Shown in pieces: positions 1 to 6,965 of a stretch of 11,330 bases of DNA. This stretch comes from an uncultured Ruminococcus sp. (GTDB taxonomy: Bacteria > Bacillota > Clostridia > Oscillospirales > Acutalibacteraceae), in contig CACXHC010000185.1 of NCBI GenBank assembly GCA_902767285.1, positions 1-11,330 of the forward strand. Reading direction: 5' to 3'. The notes under the pieces were generated by a model. The model saw only the letters and a list, made by a program, of their open reading frames with translations. It searched no databases and was not told the origin of the DNA. The position numbers and the translations under genes are program-made. How positions within the stretch are numbered: the stretch's first letter is position 1; every line of letters begins with the position of its first letter.

Positions 1-36
1 GAAAAAAAAGAAGCAAAAAAAACTTTTACTATATAA
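1..36 (+). CDS. Possible C-terminal tail of a converging gene (partial)
   Basis: Frame 1 is open from the window edge and reads EKKEAKKTFTI before a TAA stop at 34-36. A lysine-rich, charged tail followed about 35 nt later by a strong hairpin (72-109) fits the end of a plus-strand gene converging on the operon. Only 11 codons are visible and the stretch is simple A-rich sequence, so this could equally be non-coding. No function can be proposed. Confidence 0.2.
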   Translation, partial: EKKEAKKTFTI

Positions 37-71
37 ATTTTTCGCTTTTCAATTAATTTTTTATAAACTGA

Positions 72-109
72 AACAAATCCGACTGCACAAGTACGCAGTC
101 GGATTTGTT
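72..109. terminator. 15-bp perfect hairpin, probable bidirectional terminator
   Basis: AACAAATCCGACTGC (72-86) pairs perfectly with GCAGTCGGATTTGTT (95-109) around an 8-nt loop. It has the classic form of a GC-core, A/T-flanked terminator stem. On the minus strand the stem's own GGATTTGTTT end and then TCAGTTTAT form a weak U-rich tract; on the plus strand the trailing tract is poor. It lies between the operon end and a possible converging gene, so it may serve as a second terminator for the operon, a terminator for the left-hand gene, or both. Confidence 0.6.
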
Positions 110-202
110 GCTGTGTTTTGTAGCAAACATTATTCCGTAAGATTACTGTGATGGATAGCATACTAAACTTACTCTACCATAAAAAAGTTTTTTGGAAAGG
201 GT

Positions 203-238
203 TTGGGAAAACCTTTTTTTCAAAAAAGGTTTTCCCAA
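203..238 (-). terminator. 17-bp perfect palindromic hairpin after the operon's last gene
   Basis: The arm at 203-219 (TTGGGAAAACC plus a T run) is exactly complementary to 222-238 (an A run plus GGTTTTCCCAA), leaving a 2-nt centre, so in RNA some A-U pairs open to form the loop. It begins 33 nt downstream of the EAL gene's stop. On the minus strand the stem is followed by AAACCCTTTCC and then AAAAAACTTTTTT (181-193), itself a small palindrome ending in a T run. This is the best candidate for the operon's terminator. The length and symmetry also resemble dispersed palindromic intergenic repeats. Confidence 0.65.
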
Positions 239-270
239 GGAAGCCAATTTTTCACAGCACCTTTTGCTTA

Positions 271-2235
271 TTAAGAATTAACAGGTATCTTGATTCTATT
301 GTTTTCAAGTTCAAGATACGAAATAAAATCCTTTTCGCAAATAGGTTTGCTGAAATAATATCCCTGTATAAGATTTCCGCCCGATGTTTCGGTACGTTTA
401 AGCTGCTCAGAAGTCTCGACGCCCTCTTGAACAACGTTATAACCCAAGCTTCGGATAATTCGTATCAAATTATCAAGCAGGCAAGCACTTTTTTCGTTAT
501 TGTCAGATTCCCAAAGCAGAGATTTATCTATTTTAACGTTTTTGTAGCTTCCGTTCATAAACTGTATTAGATTTGAATACCCTGTTCCGAAATCGTCTAA
601 AGAGAAAGAGTATCCAATATCACGCATTTTTTTTATGGTTTGTTCAACCATTGGAGTATCTTTTATAGACGCAGATTCCGTAATTTCAAGATTTATAGCC
701 TCAACGGGAATATCGTATTTATTTCGTATTTTTTCAAAACTCTCAACAAGGTCATCGAATATAAATTGATGTAGTGACAAATTTATTTCGATATATTTGA
801 TTCCCATACTTTCGTAGTCAACACTTTTTAAAAAACGGCAGACATCTTCAAAAACCAAAAGACCTATATCTCTTATTATACCGCACTGTTCGGCTATGGG
901 AATATATATTTCGGGAGAAATTTTTCTCAATTCGTCACTGTCTATACGGAGTAATGCTTCTGCGGCAACAGTTCGCTTTTCCTCCACAGACCATATCGGC
1001 TGATACCATACACGAAGAAGTTTTGATTTTATTGCATCACGCAGAGCCTGTTCGATTTTTCTGTTGCGGCGGTTTGCAAAAAGTTCGTTGTACGGAACCA
1101 ATCTCGAACCCAAATTTGTTTTGCGATACCCCGATGCCAAAATTTCCGTTATCTCCTCAAGCGTTGATACATCTTCTGGAACACGAATAATGCTCACAGC
1201 AACTTCCAAAAGAAAATAAGCATCTCCGTTTTTCCATTCCTTGCCGAATCGTTCCAAAATCTCCTCGGCAGTATCCTCGGCGGGCTTGTCATCTGTTCCG
1301 TTATACAAAATTGCGAAATCGTTGCTCCTATAATTATATAGAATTTCTTCCGAGGAAATAGACGTTAACCATCCCGAAATCTGCATAAGCAGACTGTCGA
1401 TTTCCCTGTTGTTAAAGAGTTTTGATATTAAATCTATATCGGTTAATTTAACAAGTACAATTCTGAAACTTTGGTTAGTTTCCACAAGTTTACGGCAATT
1501 ATCGACCAAAGCAACACGATTCAACGCTCCCGTAGTTTGGTCAATATAACCGCTCCTTTCCTCAATCATCATCATCATGCCGGCAATTGTGAGCGATTCG
1601 GCGAAAACCTCGACTATGATATTCGAGTTTACAGCCTGCAATATTACGCCTATGCCCGAAAGAGTCAAAAGACCGCCTATTACATGACTGTCGTATTTTG
1701 AAATAGCTCTTTTGTATTTGAAAAAAAACACAAATCCCGAAACAAAATAAGCCGTTCCAACAATGTAGTTAAAAGTTATGAGAGAACCTCTGTGATAAAC
1801 AAAATTTTCGTCCATGTAGAACACAAATCCGGTGAAACTGTTTGTAAGAACCAGCAATTCGCAAATCACAAAGGGGAAAGAAAACAATATATAGAAATTT
1901 TTTGACCTTTTGGCACTTGAGCCATTGACATGCATAACATACAATGTGAAGCATACCGGCAATATATTGTGAAAAAAGAAATATAATGCGTGAAGAAGAT
2001 ATTGCCAAAATACAACTTTCTCTGAAGCGATATTTTGAAGATATGCCCCTATAACCGATGTTGCAGATGATATAATTGTTGATATAAGCATAAACAAAAA
2101 TATAAAATGCTGATTCATAAAATTGCTTTTTATATTTTTAGATATTCGATATTGTCTTTTTTTGGCAGTTGTAACGTATACCATACATAATGCAGACAGA
2201 ATCAGTGCCGCCGGTTCAAAATTGATGTAATTCAT
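271..2235 (-). CDS. 7TM protein with degenerate GGDEF and intact EAL domain (c-di-GMP phosphodiesterase)
   Basis: This 654-aa membrane protein probably hydrolyses cyclic-di-GMP to pGpG. Seven hydrophobic segments (about residues 5-22, 43-64, 75-101, 113-131, 150-172, 185-201, 207-223) form a sensor-like 7TM region. A GGDEF-like domain follows (about 233-370); its signature has become RSNDF (303-307), so it is probably not a cyclase and may be regulatory. The EAL domain (about 390-640) keeps the expected catalytic and metal-binding residues: E426 in EALLR, N485, E517, D547-D548 in DDFGTG, K568, E604 in EGVET and Q624 in QGYYFSKP. The start at 2235 is chosen because AAAGGAG (2247-2253) lies 11 nt upstream; an in-frame ATG at 2268 lies upstream of this site and has no site of its own. 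It is the last gene of the operon, 78 nt after the GGDEF gene. The 7TM ligand cannot be inferred. Confidence 0.93.
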   Translation of the reverse strand: MNYINFEPAALILSALCMVYVTTAKKRQYRISKNIKSNFMNQHFIFLFMLISTIISSATSVIGAYLQNIASEKVVFWQYLLHALYFFFHNILPVCFTLYVMHVNGSSAKRSKNFYILFSFPFVICELLVLTNSFTGFVFYMDENFVYHRGSLITFNYIVGTAYFVSGFVFFFKYKRAISKYDSHVIGGLLTLSGIGVILQAVNSNIIVEVFAESLTIAGMMMMIEERSGYIDQTTGALNRVALVDNCRKLVETNQSFRIVLVKLTDIDLISKLFNNREIDSLLMQISGWLTSISSEEILYNYRSNDFAILYNGTDDKPAEDTAEEILERFGKEWKNGDAYFLLEVAVSIIRVPEDVSTLEEITEILASGYRKTNLGSRLVPYNELFANRRNRKIEQALRDAIKSKLLRVWYQPIWSVEEKRTVAAEALLRIDSDELRKISPEIYIPIAEQCGIIRDIGLLVFEDVCRFLKSVDYESMGIKYIEINLSLHQFIFDDLVESFEKIRNKYDIPVEAINLEITESASIKDTPMVEQTIKKMRDIGYSFSLDDFGTGYSNLIQFMNGSYKNVKIDKSLLWESDNNEKSACLLDNLIRIIRSLGYNVVQEGVETSEQLKRTETSGGNLIQGYYFSKPICEKDFISYLELENNRIKIPVNS

Positions 2236-2246
2236 AAAATGAAAAT

Positions 2247-2253
2247 CTCCTTT
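2247..2253 (-). promoter_or_regulatory. Ribosome binding site AAAGGAG of the EAL gene (decides the start)
   Basis: Minus-strand AAAGGAG sits 11 nt before the ATG at 2235 and inside the longer reading frame that opens at 2268. This supports the shorter 654-aa product over the 665-aa one. Confidence 0.75.
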
Positions 2254-2313
2254 CGGAAAAATATACATGAAATTCGAAAGATTCTCGGCGGTTTCGAGTG
2301 TATTTCAAAAAAA

Positions 2314-5300
2314 TCAATCTATTTGTTCGTTGACATCATACAATTTATAATGTGATTTTCCGTGACGCTTTACATAATAAAGCATTTGGTCGGCTCTGTT
2401 AAGTGCGAGTTCAAAATCTTCTTTCGAGCCGCCTTTAAATGAGGCAATACCTATCGAACATGATATTTTTCTGTTATCCGGAATAGTAATTTCCATGTTA
2501 AGTTTCTTTTTAATTTTATCAACAAAGCCGTCCTGAATTTCAAAATAGATTTGTTCCGCAAACCGCACGCCGTCCTGTTCTGATTGGTCATAAAGAAGAA
2601 TAATAAATTCGTCTCCGCCGTATCTCACTGCAAGACCTTTCTCCAAAGTCATTCTTTTAAATATCTCGGCAAAAGTAACAAGAACCAAGTCTCCTACTTC
2701 GTGTCCGAAAGTATCGTTATAATACTTAAAATTATCCAAATCAAGATAAATAAGTATATTATTGATATTGCGACTTTGAGCATAAATAAATTCGGCTTGC
2801 TTGCTCAATCCGCTTCTGTTGGTGATGCCTGTAAGATGGTCGGTTATAGCCGATTGTTCGAGCTGTTGATTCATTCTCTTTATCATAACTCGGTTGTCGA
2901 TTCTTCTCATCATTTCGCAGAATTGACTAAACGCAAATTTTAAAATCATCAGCTCATCACTGCCGAAAATATAACGACCGCTTACGGTTTGACGCTTAAT
3001 TTTAATAATGCCAATAAACACGTTTTCAGTGCCGGATTGTTCCAAAATAGGTATTCCGATAATTGTCATAATATTTCGTTCTCCAAAATATTTCATAATG
3101 GGGGAGAACTGTATGAAATTTTTATCAACACGATTTGTAAGAAATGCTTGTTTATAAGTTTTGAAAAATTCGAAAACCTTGTCGGCATCTTCCGCCGAAA
3201 TATGACGGTCATGTTCTTCGGAATCCTGCATTATTTCGAGATTGCCGTCTTTGCGTCTGAAAATGATAATGTCATCAAGATTGTAGCTGTTTTTTATAAC
3301 AGCCGATGTATTTTGATAAAGATCGTTGACACCTATATTTTCACGACTTATGGCTTCCTGTAAAACCGTAAGAAATTTGATGTCTTTTTCTTTTCGTGTA
3401 AGTTTTATATGAGTGCCTGACTGTTTGGCTATCTGAAGCATACGTTCTACCGGATATACATTTTGCTGACGGACAATAGGCTCGGTAATGCGTACACCGT
3501 GTTCGGAAAAATACTGAAGTCGAGTTTTTTGACGCTGGAGTTTTTCTTTTTCGCAGAAACTAATTGCCTCAGCAATCGTCTTGTCCGCTTTATCTTTGAG
3601 TCCCTGTTTAAAATAAAGATTTGCTTGTTCGAATGCAAAAACGGATACCAAATAAAATCTTGAACTCGATGTTCTTTTAAGAATAATGTAAGCCTCATCG
3701 AACTCCTTTTGTGCGAGTTCAAGTTTATTCTCGTAATTATACAGCATACCTTTGATTATATGATATATCAAAAAATCCTCGTCCCAATTTCCCTCGTTGT
3801 TTTCCTGAAGGATTCTCAGCATATAATCGACTATTACTTCCATTTTGCTCATAAAATAGTAAGTGTTATAATACTCTCTCTGATAATAACAACCTATTGC
3901 GATAAGACCGTATAATTTTGTTGTACTGCATGCTCTTATGGATCTGTATCCAAATTCTTTTAGCATTTTAAGTATTAACTGAACTGTTTCTATTGCAGAG
4001 TTGTAATCTTCGGCAACAAAGTTATTCATAACCAAATTATATAGAGAGTTCATAACATCATCAGGTTCTTCGAGATCGGTGAGAGTGAGAACACTTCTAA
4101 ACAGATACTCGTGAGCTTTCTCGAATTTTTCCATTACAATGCTGTTATAAGACAAGCCGGCGAGCATGTGAGCTTCTCTCAGCGGATTGGGTCTTCTCAA
4201 AACAGCAAGACGTTTTTTGTACATTTCTCGTACAAACTCATGATGACTTGAACGTGAATACAATATGATATTTTTCATATAAGCATTCATAAGAAAATTA
4301 TCGTTGCCGATTTGTGTACCTGCTTCGATGCCCAAATTAAAGTAATATGGTTCTTTTGTTCCTGCCGCTATACTATCGATTGATTCTTCATCGTTTTCAA
4401 AACCGAAAACATAAAAATATGCCAATACATTTTTAAAACCATAAAATTGAGTTTTTTGAATAAACTCGTCATCTATTTTTTTAGTAAAATCGTACTCAAA
4501 AATATCTTTTCCTATACTGCAATAAGCCGACCACAACAAGATTTCAGCTTTATAAGCCAAAAGGCTGTCACCAATTTCGTCAGCTATTTTGATACATTTT
4601 TCACAACACTCCTCAACGAACTTTGTCTGAGATTTTATCATTCTTGCTCTTGCACAGACATAATAATACCTGTAACGAACATACAAATTTTGGTTTAAAT
4701 GACAATTCATGTCAAAAAGTTTATCGCAATTAACAAGAGCATAGTCAACAAGACCGAGATCCATATCAACAAGTGCAAAAATCTGCAAGAAATTTATATA
4801 CTCTTCATCGGTAAGCGAAACAGTTTTCTCGTCAACACGATTCATTATATCATTCAAATAATAATATGCGTCGTGAAGCGAAAAAGTAAAATACATATTT
4901 TTTATTTTGCCATAATACTCATGCTGTAAATTTTTATCGAACCAAAAATCGTCGTGAACGTCCATTGTTTTTTCGCTGTCGAGGCTGCCCCACTCAAGTT
5001 GAAGATTCTGATTTTCAACCAAGCTGAACAAATTGTTCCAAACGTCTTTTTTGTAATCATCTATAATGAACTCATCATTATACATCAATATTGCGTGAAT
5101 ATTTAAAGATTGCTCGACAATAGCATTAAAAAGACATATCGTGCTGTACGGTGCCAAATGAAATTTTGACAAAATAAGAACCAAATGATGTTCTTTGGAA
5201 ATATAATCAAGAATACTGATTATACTTTGTTGCATTCTATGACTTTCGTATTTTATTTCAAAATACAGCACATCTTCTCTTCTTGAGCAGTCATCATCAC

Positions 5301-5619
5301 GAATAAAAGTTGCCAGCGGTTCAATTTGCATAGAGTAGACGTTTGATTCTTTCAAAAAATCCTCAACAGACAGTTGGTCTTTATAATAAGTATTATAGCA
5401 TTCTTTTATCCATTGTAGAAACGGAGCAAAGGTGCTGTGCATAACGTGCATTTCATATTCATGATACAAAAATACTTTATCGCTTGTTTCATCAACATCG
5501 GCGAGAATCTCATTTTTTGTTATATCTAACGTATTGTAATGTTTTATAAAAATAACATTACTGTCCTTTTTTTCAACGTAAGAGGCTATAACATTTTGAA
5601 CATACGTTTTAAAATTCAT
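2314..5619 (-). CDS. Diguanylate cyclase with ATPase-relic, TPR-like, GAF-like and GGDEF domains
   Basis: This 1101-aa protein has no membrane segment and probably makes cyclic-di-GMP from two GTP in the cytoplasm. Residues 20-215 look like a decayed AAA_16/STAND ATPase: the P-loop position reads LDITKNEIL, without its glycines, and the Walker B position reads LVLILSKFH, without its acidic pair. Residues about 240-700 are helical TPR-like repeats of the kind found in MalT-type proteins. Residues about 745-905 resemble a GAF domain. The GGDEF domain (about 920-1095) has DHLTGITNR, DLDNFKYYNDTFGHEVGD and an intact RYGGDEF (999-1005). The inhibitory RxxD site expected just before it is absent (LEKG). 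The start at 5619 has only a weak AAGG site; a much stronger site upstream leads to an in-frame ATG GTA TAA (see 5644-5682). It is the third operon gene. The GGDEF assignment is secure; the ATPase and GAF calls are by eye. Confidence 0.93.
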   Translation of the reverse strand: MNFKTYVQNVIASYVEKKDSNVIFIKHYNTLDITKNEILADVDETSDKVFLYHEYEMHVMHSTFAPFLQWIKECYNTYYKDQLSVEDFLKESNVYSMQIEPLATFIRDDDCSRREDVLYFEIKYESHRMQQSIISILDYISKEHHLVLILSKFHLAPYSTICLFNAIVEQSLNIHAILMYNDEFIIDDYKKDVWNNLFSLVENQNLQLEWGSLDSEKTMDVHDDFWFDKNLQHEYYGKIKNMYFTFSLHDAYYYLNDIMNRVDEKTVSLTDEEYINFLQIFALVDMDLGLVDYALVNCDKLFDMNCHLNQNLYVRYRYYYVCARARMIKSQTKFVEECCEKCIKIADEIGDSLLAYKAEILLWSAYCSIGKDIFEYDFTKKIDDEFIQKTQFYGFKNVLAYFYVFGFENDEESIDSIAAGTKEPYYFNLGIEAGTQIGNDNFLMNAYMKNIILYSRSSHHEFVREMYKKRLAVLRRPNPLREAHMLAGLSYNSIVMEKFEKAHEYLFRSVLTLTDLEEPDDVMNSLYNLVMNNFVAEDYNSAIETVQLILKMLKEFGYRSIRACSTTKLYGLIAIGCYYQREYYNTYYFMSKMEVIVDYMLRILQENNEGNWDEDFLIYHIIKGMLYNYENKLELAQKEFDEAYIILKRTSSSRFYLVSVFAFEQANLYFKQGLKDKADKTIAEAISFCEKEKLQRQKTRLQYFSEHGVRITEPIVRQQNVYPVERMLQIAKQSGTHIKLTRKEKDIKFLTVLQEAISRENIGVNDLYQNTSAVIKNSYNLDDIIIFRRKDGNLEIMQDSEEHDRHISAEDADKVFEFFKTYKQAFLTNRVDKNFIQFSPIMKYFGERNIMTIIGIPILEQSGTENVFIGIIKIKRQTVSGRYIFGSDELMILKFAFSQFCEMMRRIDNRVMIKRMNQQLEQSAITDHLTGITNRSGLSKQAEFIYAQSRNINNILIYLDLDNFKYYNDTFGHEVGDLVLVTFAEIFKRMTLEKGLAVRYGGDEFIILLYDQSEQDGVRFAEQIYFEIQDGFVDKIKKKLNMEITIPDNRKISCSIGIASFKGGSKEDFELALNRADQMLYYVKRHGKSHYKLYDVNEQID

Positions 5620-5643
5620 ACTATACCTTGCACAATATAAAAT

Positions 5644-5682
5644 TTATACCATGCTTCTCCTTTCCGAAAAAAATTGGTATAA
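5644..5682 (-). promoter_or_regulatory. Strong RBS and in-frame two-codon mini-ORF within a hairpin, leader of the GGDEF gene
   Basis: On the minus strand, TTATACCA (5682-5675) and TGGTATAA (5651-5644) form a perfect 8-bp inverted repeat with a 23-nt loop. The loop contains the strong ribosome binding site AAAGGAG (5657-5663). Four nucleotides after it comes ATG GTA TAA (5652-5644), most of which is the second arm of the stem. This ATG is exactly 33 nt, or 11 codons, upstream of and in frame with the start used at 5619. The layout suggests either an ancestral start lost to a stop at codon 3, or a leader mini-ORF controlling translation by reinitiation. The repeat and frames are seen directly; regulation is inferred. 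Confidence 0.5.
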
Positions 5683-5709
5683 CATTATTTTGGAGAAAAC
5701 AAATAATGT
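5682..5709 (-). promoter_or_regulatory. AT-rich 9-bp hairpin just after the BMP gene stop
   Basis: ACATTATTT (5682-5690) pairs perfectly with AAATAATGT (5701-5709) across a 10-nt loop, starting 2 nt after the stop of the binding-protein gene. In the minus-strand transcript it is followed after 8 nt by a run of seven Ts (5667-5673). The stem is weak because it is all A-T except one pair, so it is at most an inefficient terminator, an attenuator or a processing/stability element between operon genes. It abuts the next hairpin at 5682. Confidence 0.4.
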
Positions 5710-5711
5710 AA

Positions 5712-6965
5712 TTACTCTTCGATTATAACTATATCATTAATAATATAATGAAATGACGGTGCCGATTGGTAGCGACACTCTTTGTAAACAGTGTTCAAAT
5801 CGCAAACATCATTTTCATTATTTGGATTCTTTCCTTGATAGTCCCCATAAAAAACGGAACATATATCTTTTTTAAATTCGTTTATACTTTCGTCTATTAT
5901 ATCTTCGCTTCCATCAGGTGCAACAGCACGATTCAAGTCAAGCATTTTGACCCAGCCTTCATTAAATCCCCCGCCTGAGTCGTTGCCGTGAATACTGCCC
6001 TCCACATTTTTTTTTATTTTTTTGTTTGTGATGACCGCCTCGACCGCTGAACAAATATACGGCGACCAGTCTATTCTCGCTCCGACAAGCGTTGAGTTTG
6101 GTGCATTGTACAACATATCTTGATTATAGCTTATATGATACACCGCATGTCCTACCTTAGTATTTTCGCAGGCGACGGCAGTACCGCTCGTATCCGTATC
6201 TTGAGATATTATTATGCAGCCTTCTTCAATCAGCAGATTTGCAGTTCTGTATTCTTCCGAATAATTTGACCATGAGTTTGTATATCTTACTTTTATTTTA
6301 GCACTTTCGCACTCACGTATTGCACCGAGTACAAAAGCGGTATAGTCCGTAATAACTTCGGAATTTGGATATGCGGCAACAAATCCCAGCCATGCTTCTT
6401 CATCAGTTATTTCACCGTTATCTATCATTTGTTTAAGCTGAAAACCGGCGACTCTGCCCGAAATATACCATCCCTCGTAAATTCTTCCCATAAATGTATG
6501 ATAATTTTTTAATAGCGGCTCTTCGTTTGCATTTGAACAAGTTGCCTGACAAAACTCCGTTTTGGGGTGAGATTGGGCAAATTTTTTCAAATCATCTCCA
6601 AATTCGTAGCTGTTTGAAAAAATGATGTCGCAGTTTTCCTCCATAAGTTCATTCAGAACTTGTTCGGCATATAACTCGGGAACATTACTTTTTACAACAA
6701 CATTCACTTTAGAACCGAATTTTAATTCAAGTATATCTACCACACGCAGAAAGTCTTCACTGTGAGAAGTGCTTTCATCTCCGTTGCACATAAAACCGAC
6801 CGTAACGGATTCTTTCTCATTTACAACAAAAACTCCCAAATAATGAAGAACACAGCACAGCGAAACAGTACAAGCAACCGTTATGAGTAAAGGAATAAGC
6901 GAATTTTTTTCAATTTTTATATCATCATATATTATATTTACAATCTTTTTAAGATTTGTTTTCAT
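5712..6965 (-). CDS. Membrane-anchored BMP/PnrA-family substrate-binding protein
   Basis: This 417-aa protein belongs to the basic membrane protein (BMP, PF02608) family. Known members bind purine nucleosides outside the cell for ABC importers. Family-like stretches include VTVGFMCNGDES (54-65), CDIIFSNSYEFGDDL (112-126), NYHTFMGRIYEGWYISGRVA (154-173), WLGFVAAYPNSEVITDY (192-208) and the later IIISQDTDTSGTAVACEN (251-268). A basic N-tail of about 22 residues and one hydrophobic segment (about 23-47) anchor it. A convincing lipobox is not evident (TVAC at 29-32 is a poor match). No ABC permease or ATPase lies nearby, so a sensory rather than import role is likely. The start at 6965 is favoured because AAAGGAG (6978-6984) lies 12 nt upstream; the ATG at 6977 directly abuts it and 6992 is upstream of it. 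It overlaps the HD-GYP gene by 17 nt, implying coupled translation. Ligand unknown; a nucleoside is a family-based guess. Confidence 0.88.
   Translation of the reverse strand: MKTNLKKIVNIIYDDIKIEKNSLIPLLITVACTVSLCCVLHYLGVFVVNEKESVTVGFMCNGDESTSHSEDFLRVVDILELKFGSKVNVVVKSNVPELYAEQVLNELMEENCDIIFSNSYEFGDDLKKFAQSHPKTEFCQATCSNANEEPLLKNYHTFMGRIYEGWYISGRVAGFQLKQMIDNGEITDEEAWLGFVAAYPNSEVITDYTAFVLGAIRECESAKIKVRYTNSWSNYSEEYRTANLLIEEGCIIISQDTDTSGTAVACENTKVGHAVYHISYNQDMLYNAPNSTLVGARIDWSPYICSAVEAVITNKKIKKNVEGSIHGNDSGGGFNEGWVKMLDLNRAVAPDGSEDIIDESINEFKKDICSVFYGDYQGKNPNNENDVCDLNTVYKECRYQSAPSFHYIINDIVIIEE

Noticed and set aside
1..60. Minus-strand promoter for a gene left of the window
   Set aside because: TTGAAA and TATAGT occur but are only 13 nt apart; the A/T-rich sequence gives such words by chance.
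148..570. 140-codon plus-strand open frame
   Set aside because: It crosses the terminator palindrome and then runs antisense to the EAL domain; composition is that of a shadow frame.
5620..5711. Internal promoter for the GGDEF gene
   Set aside because: Several A/T-rich -10-like words occur, but none has a -35 box at acceptable spacing, so it is not called.
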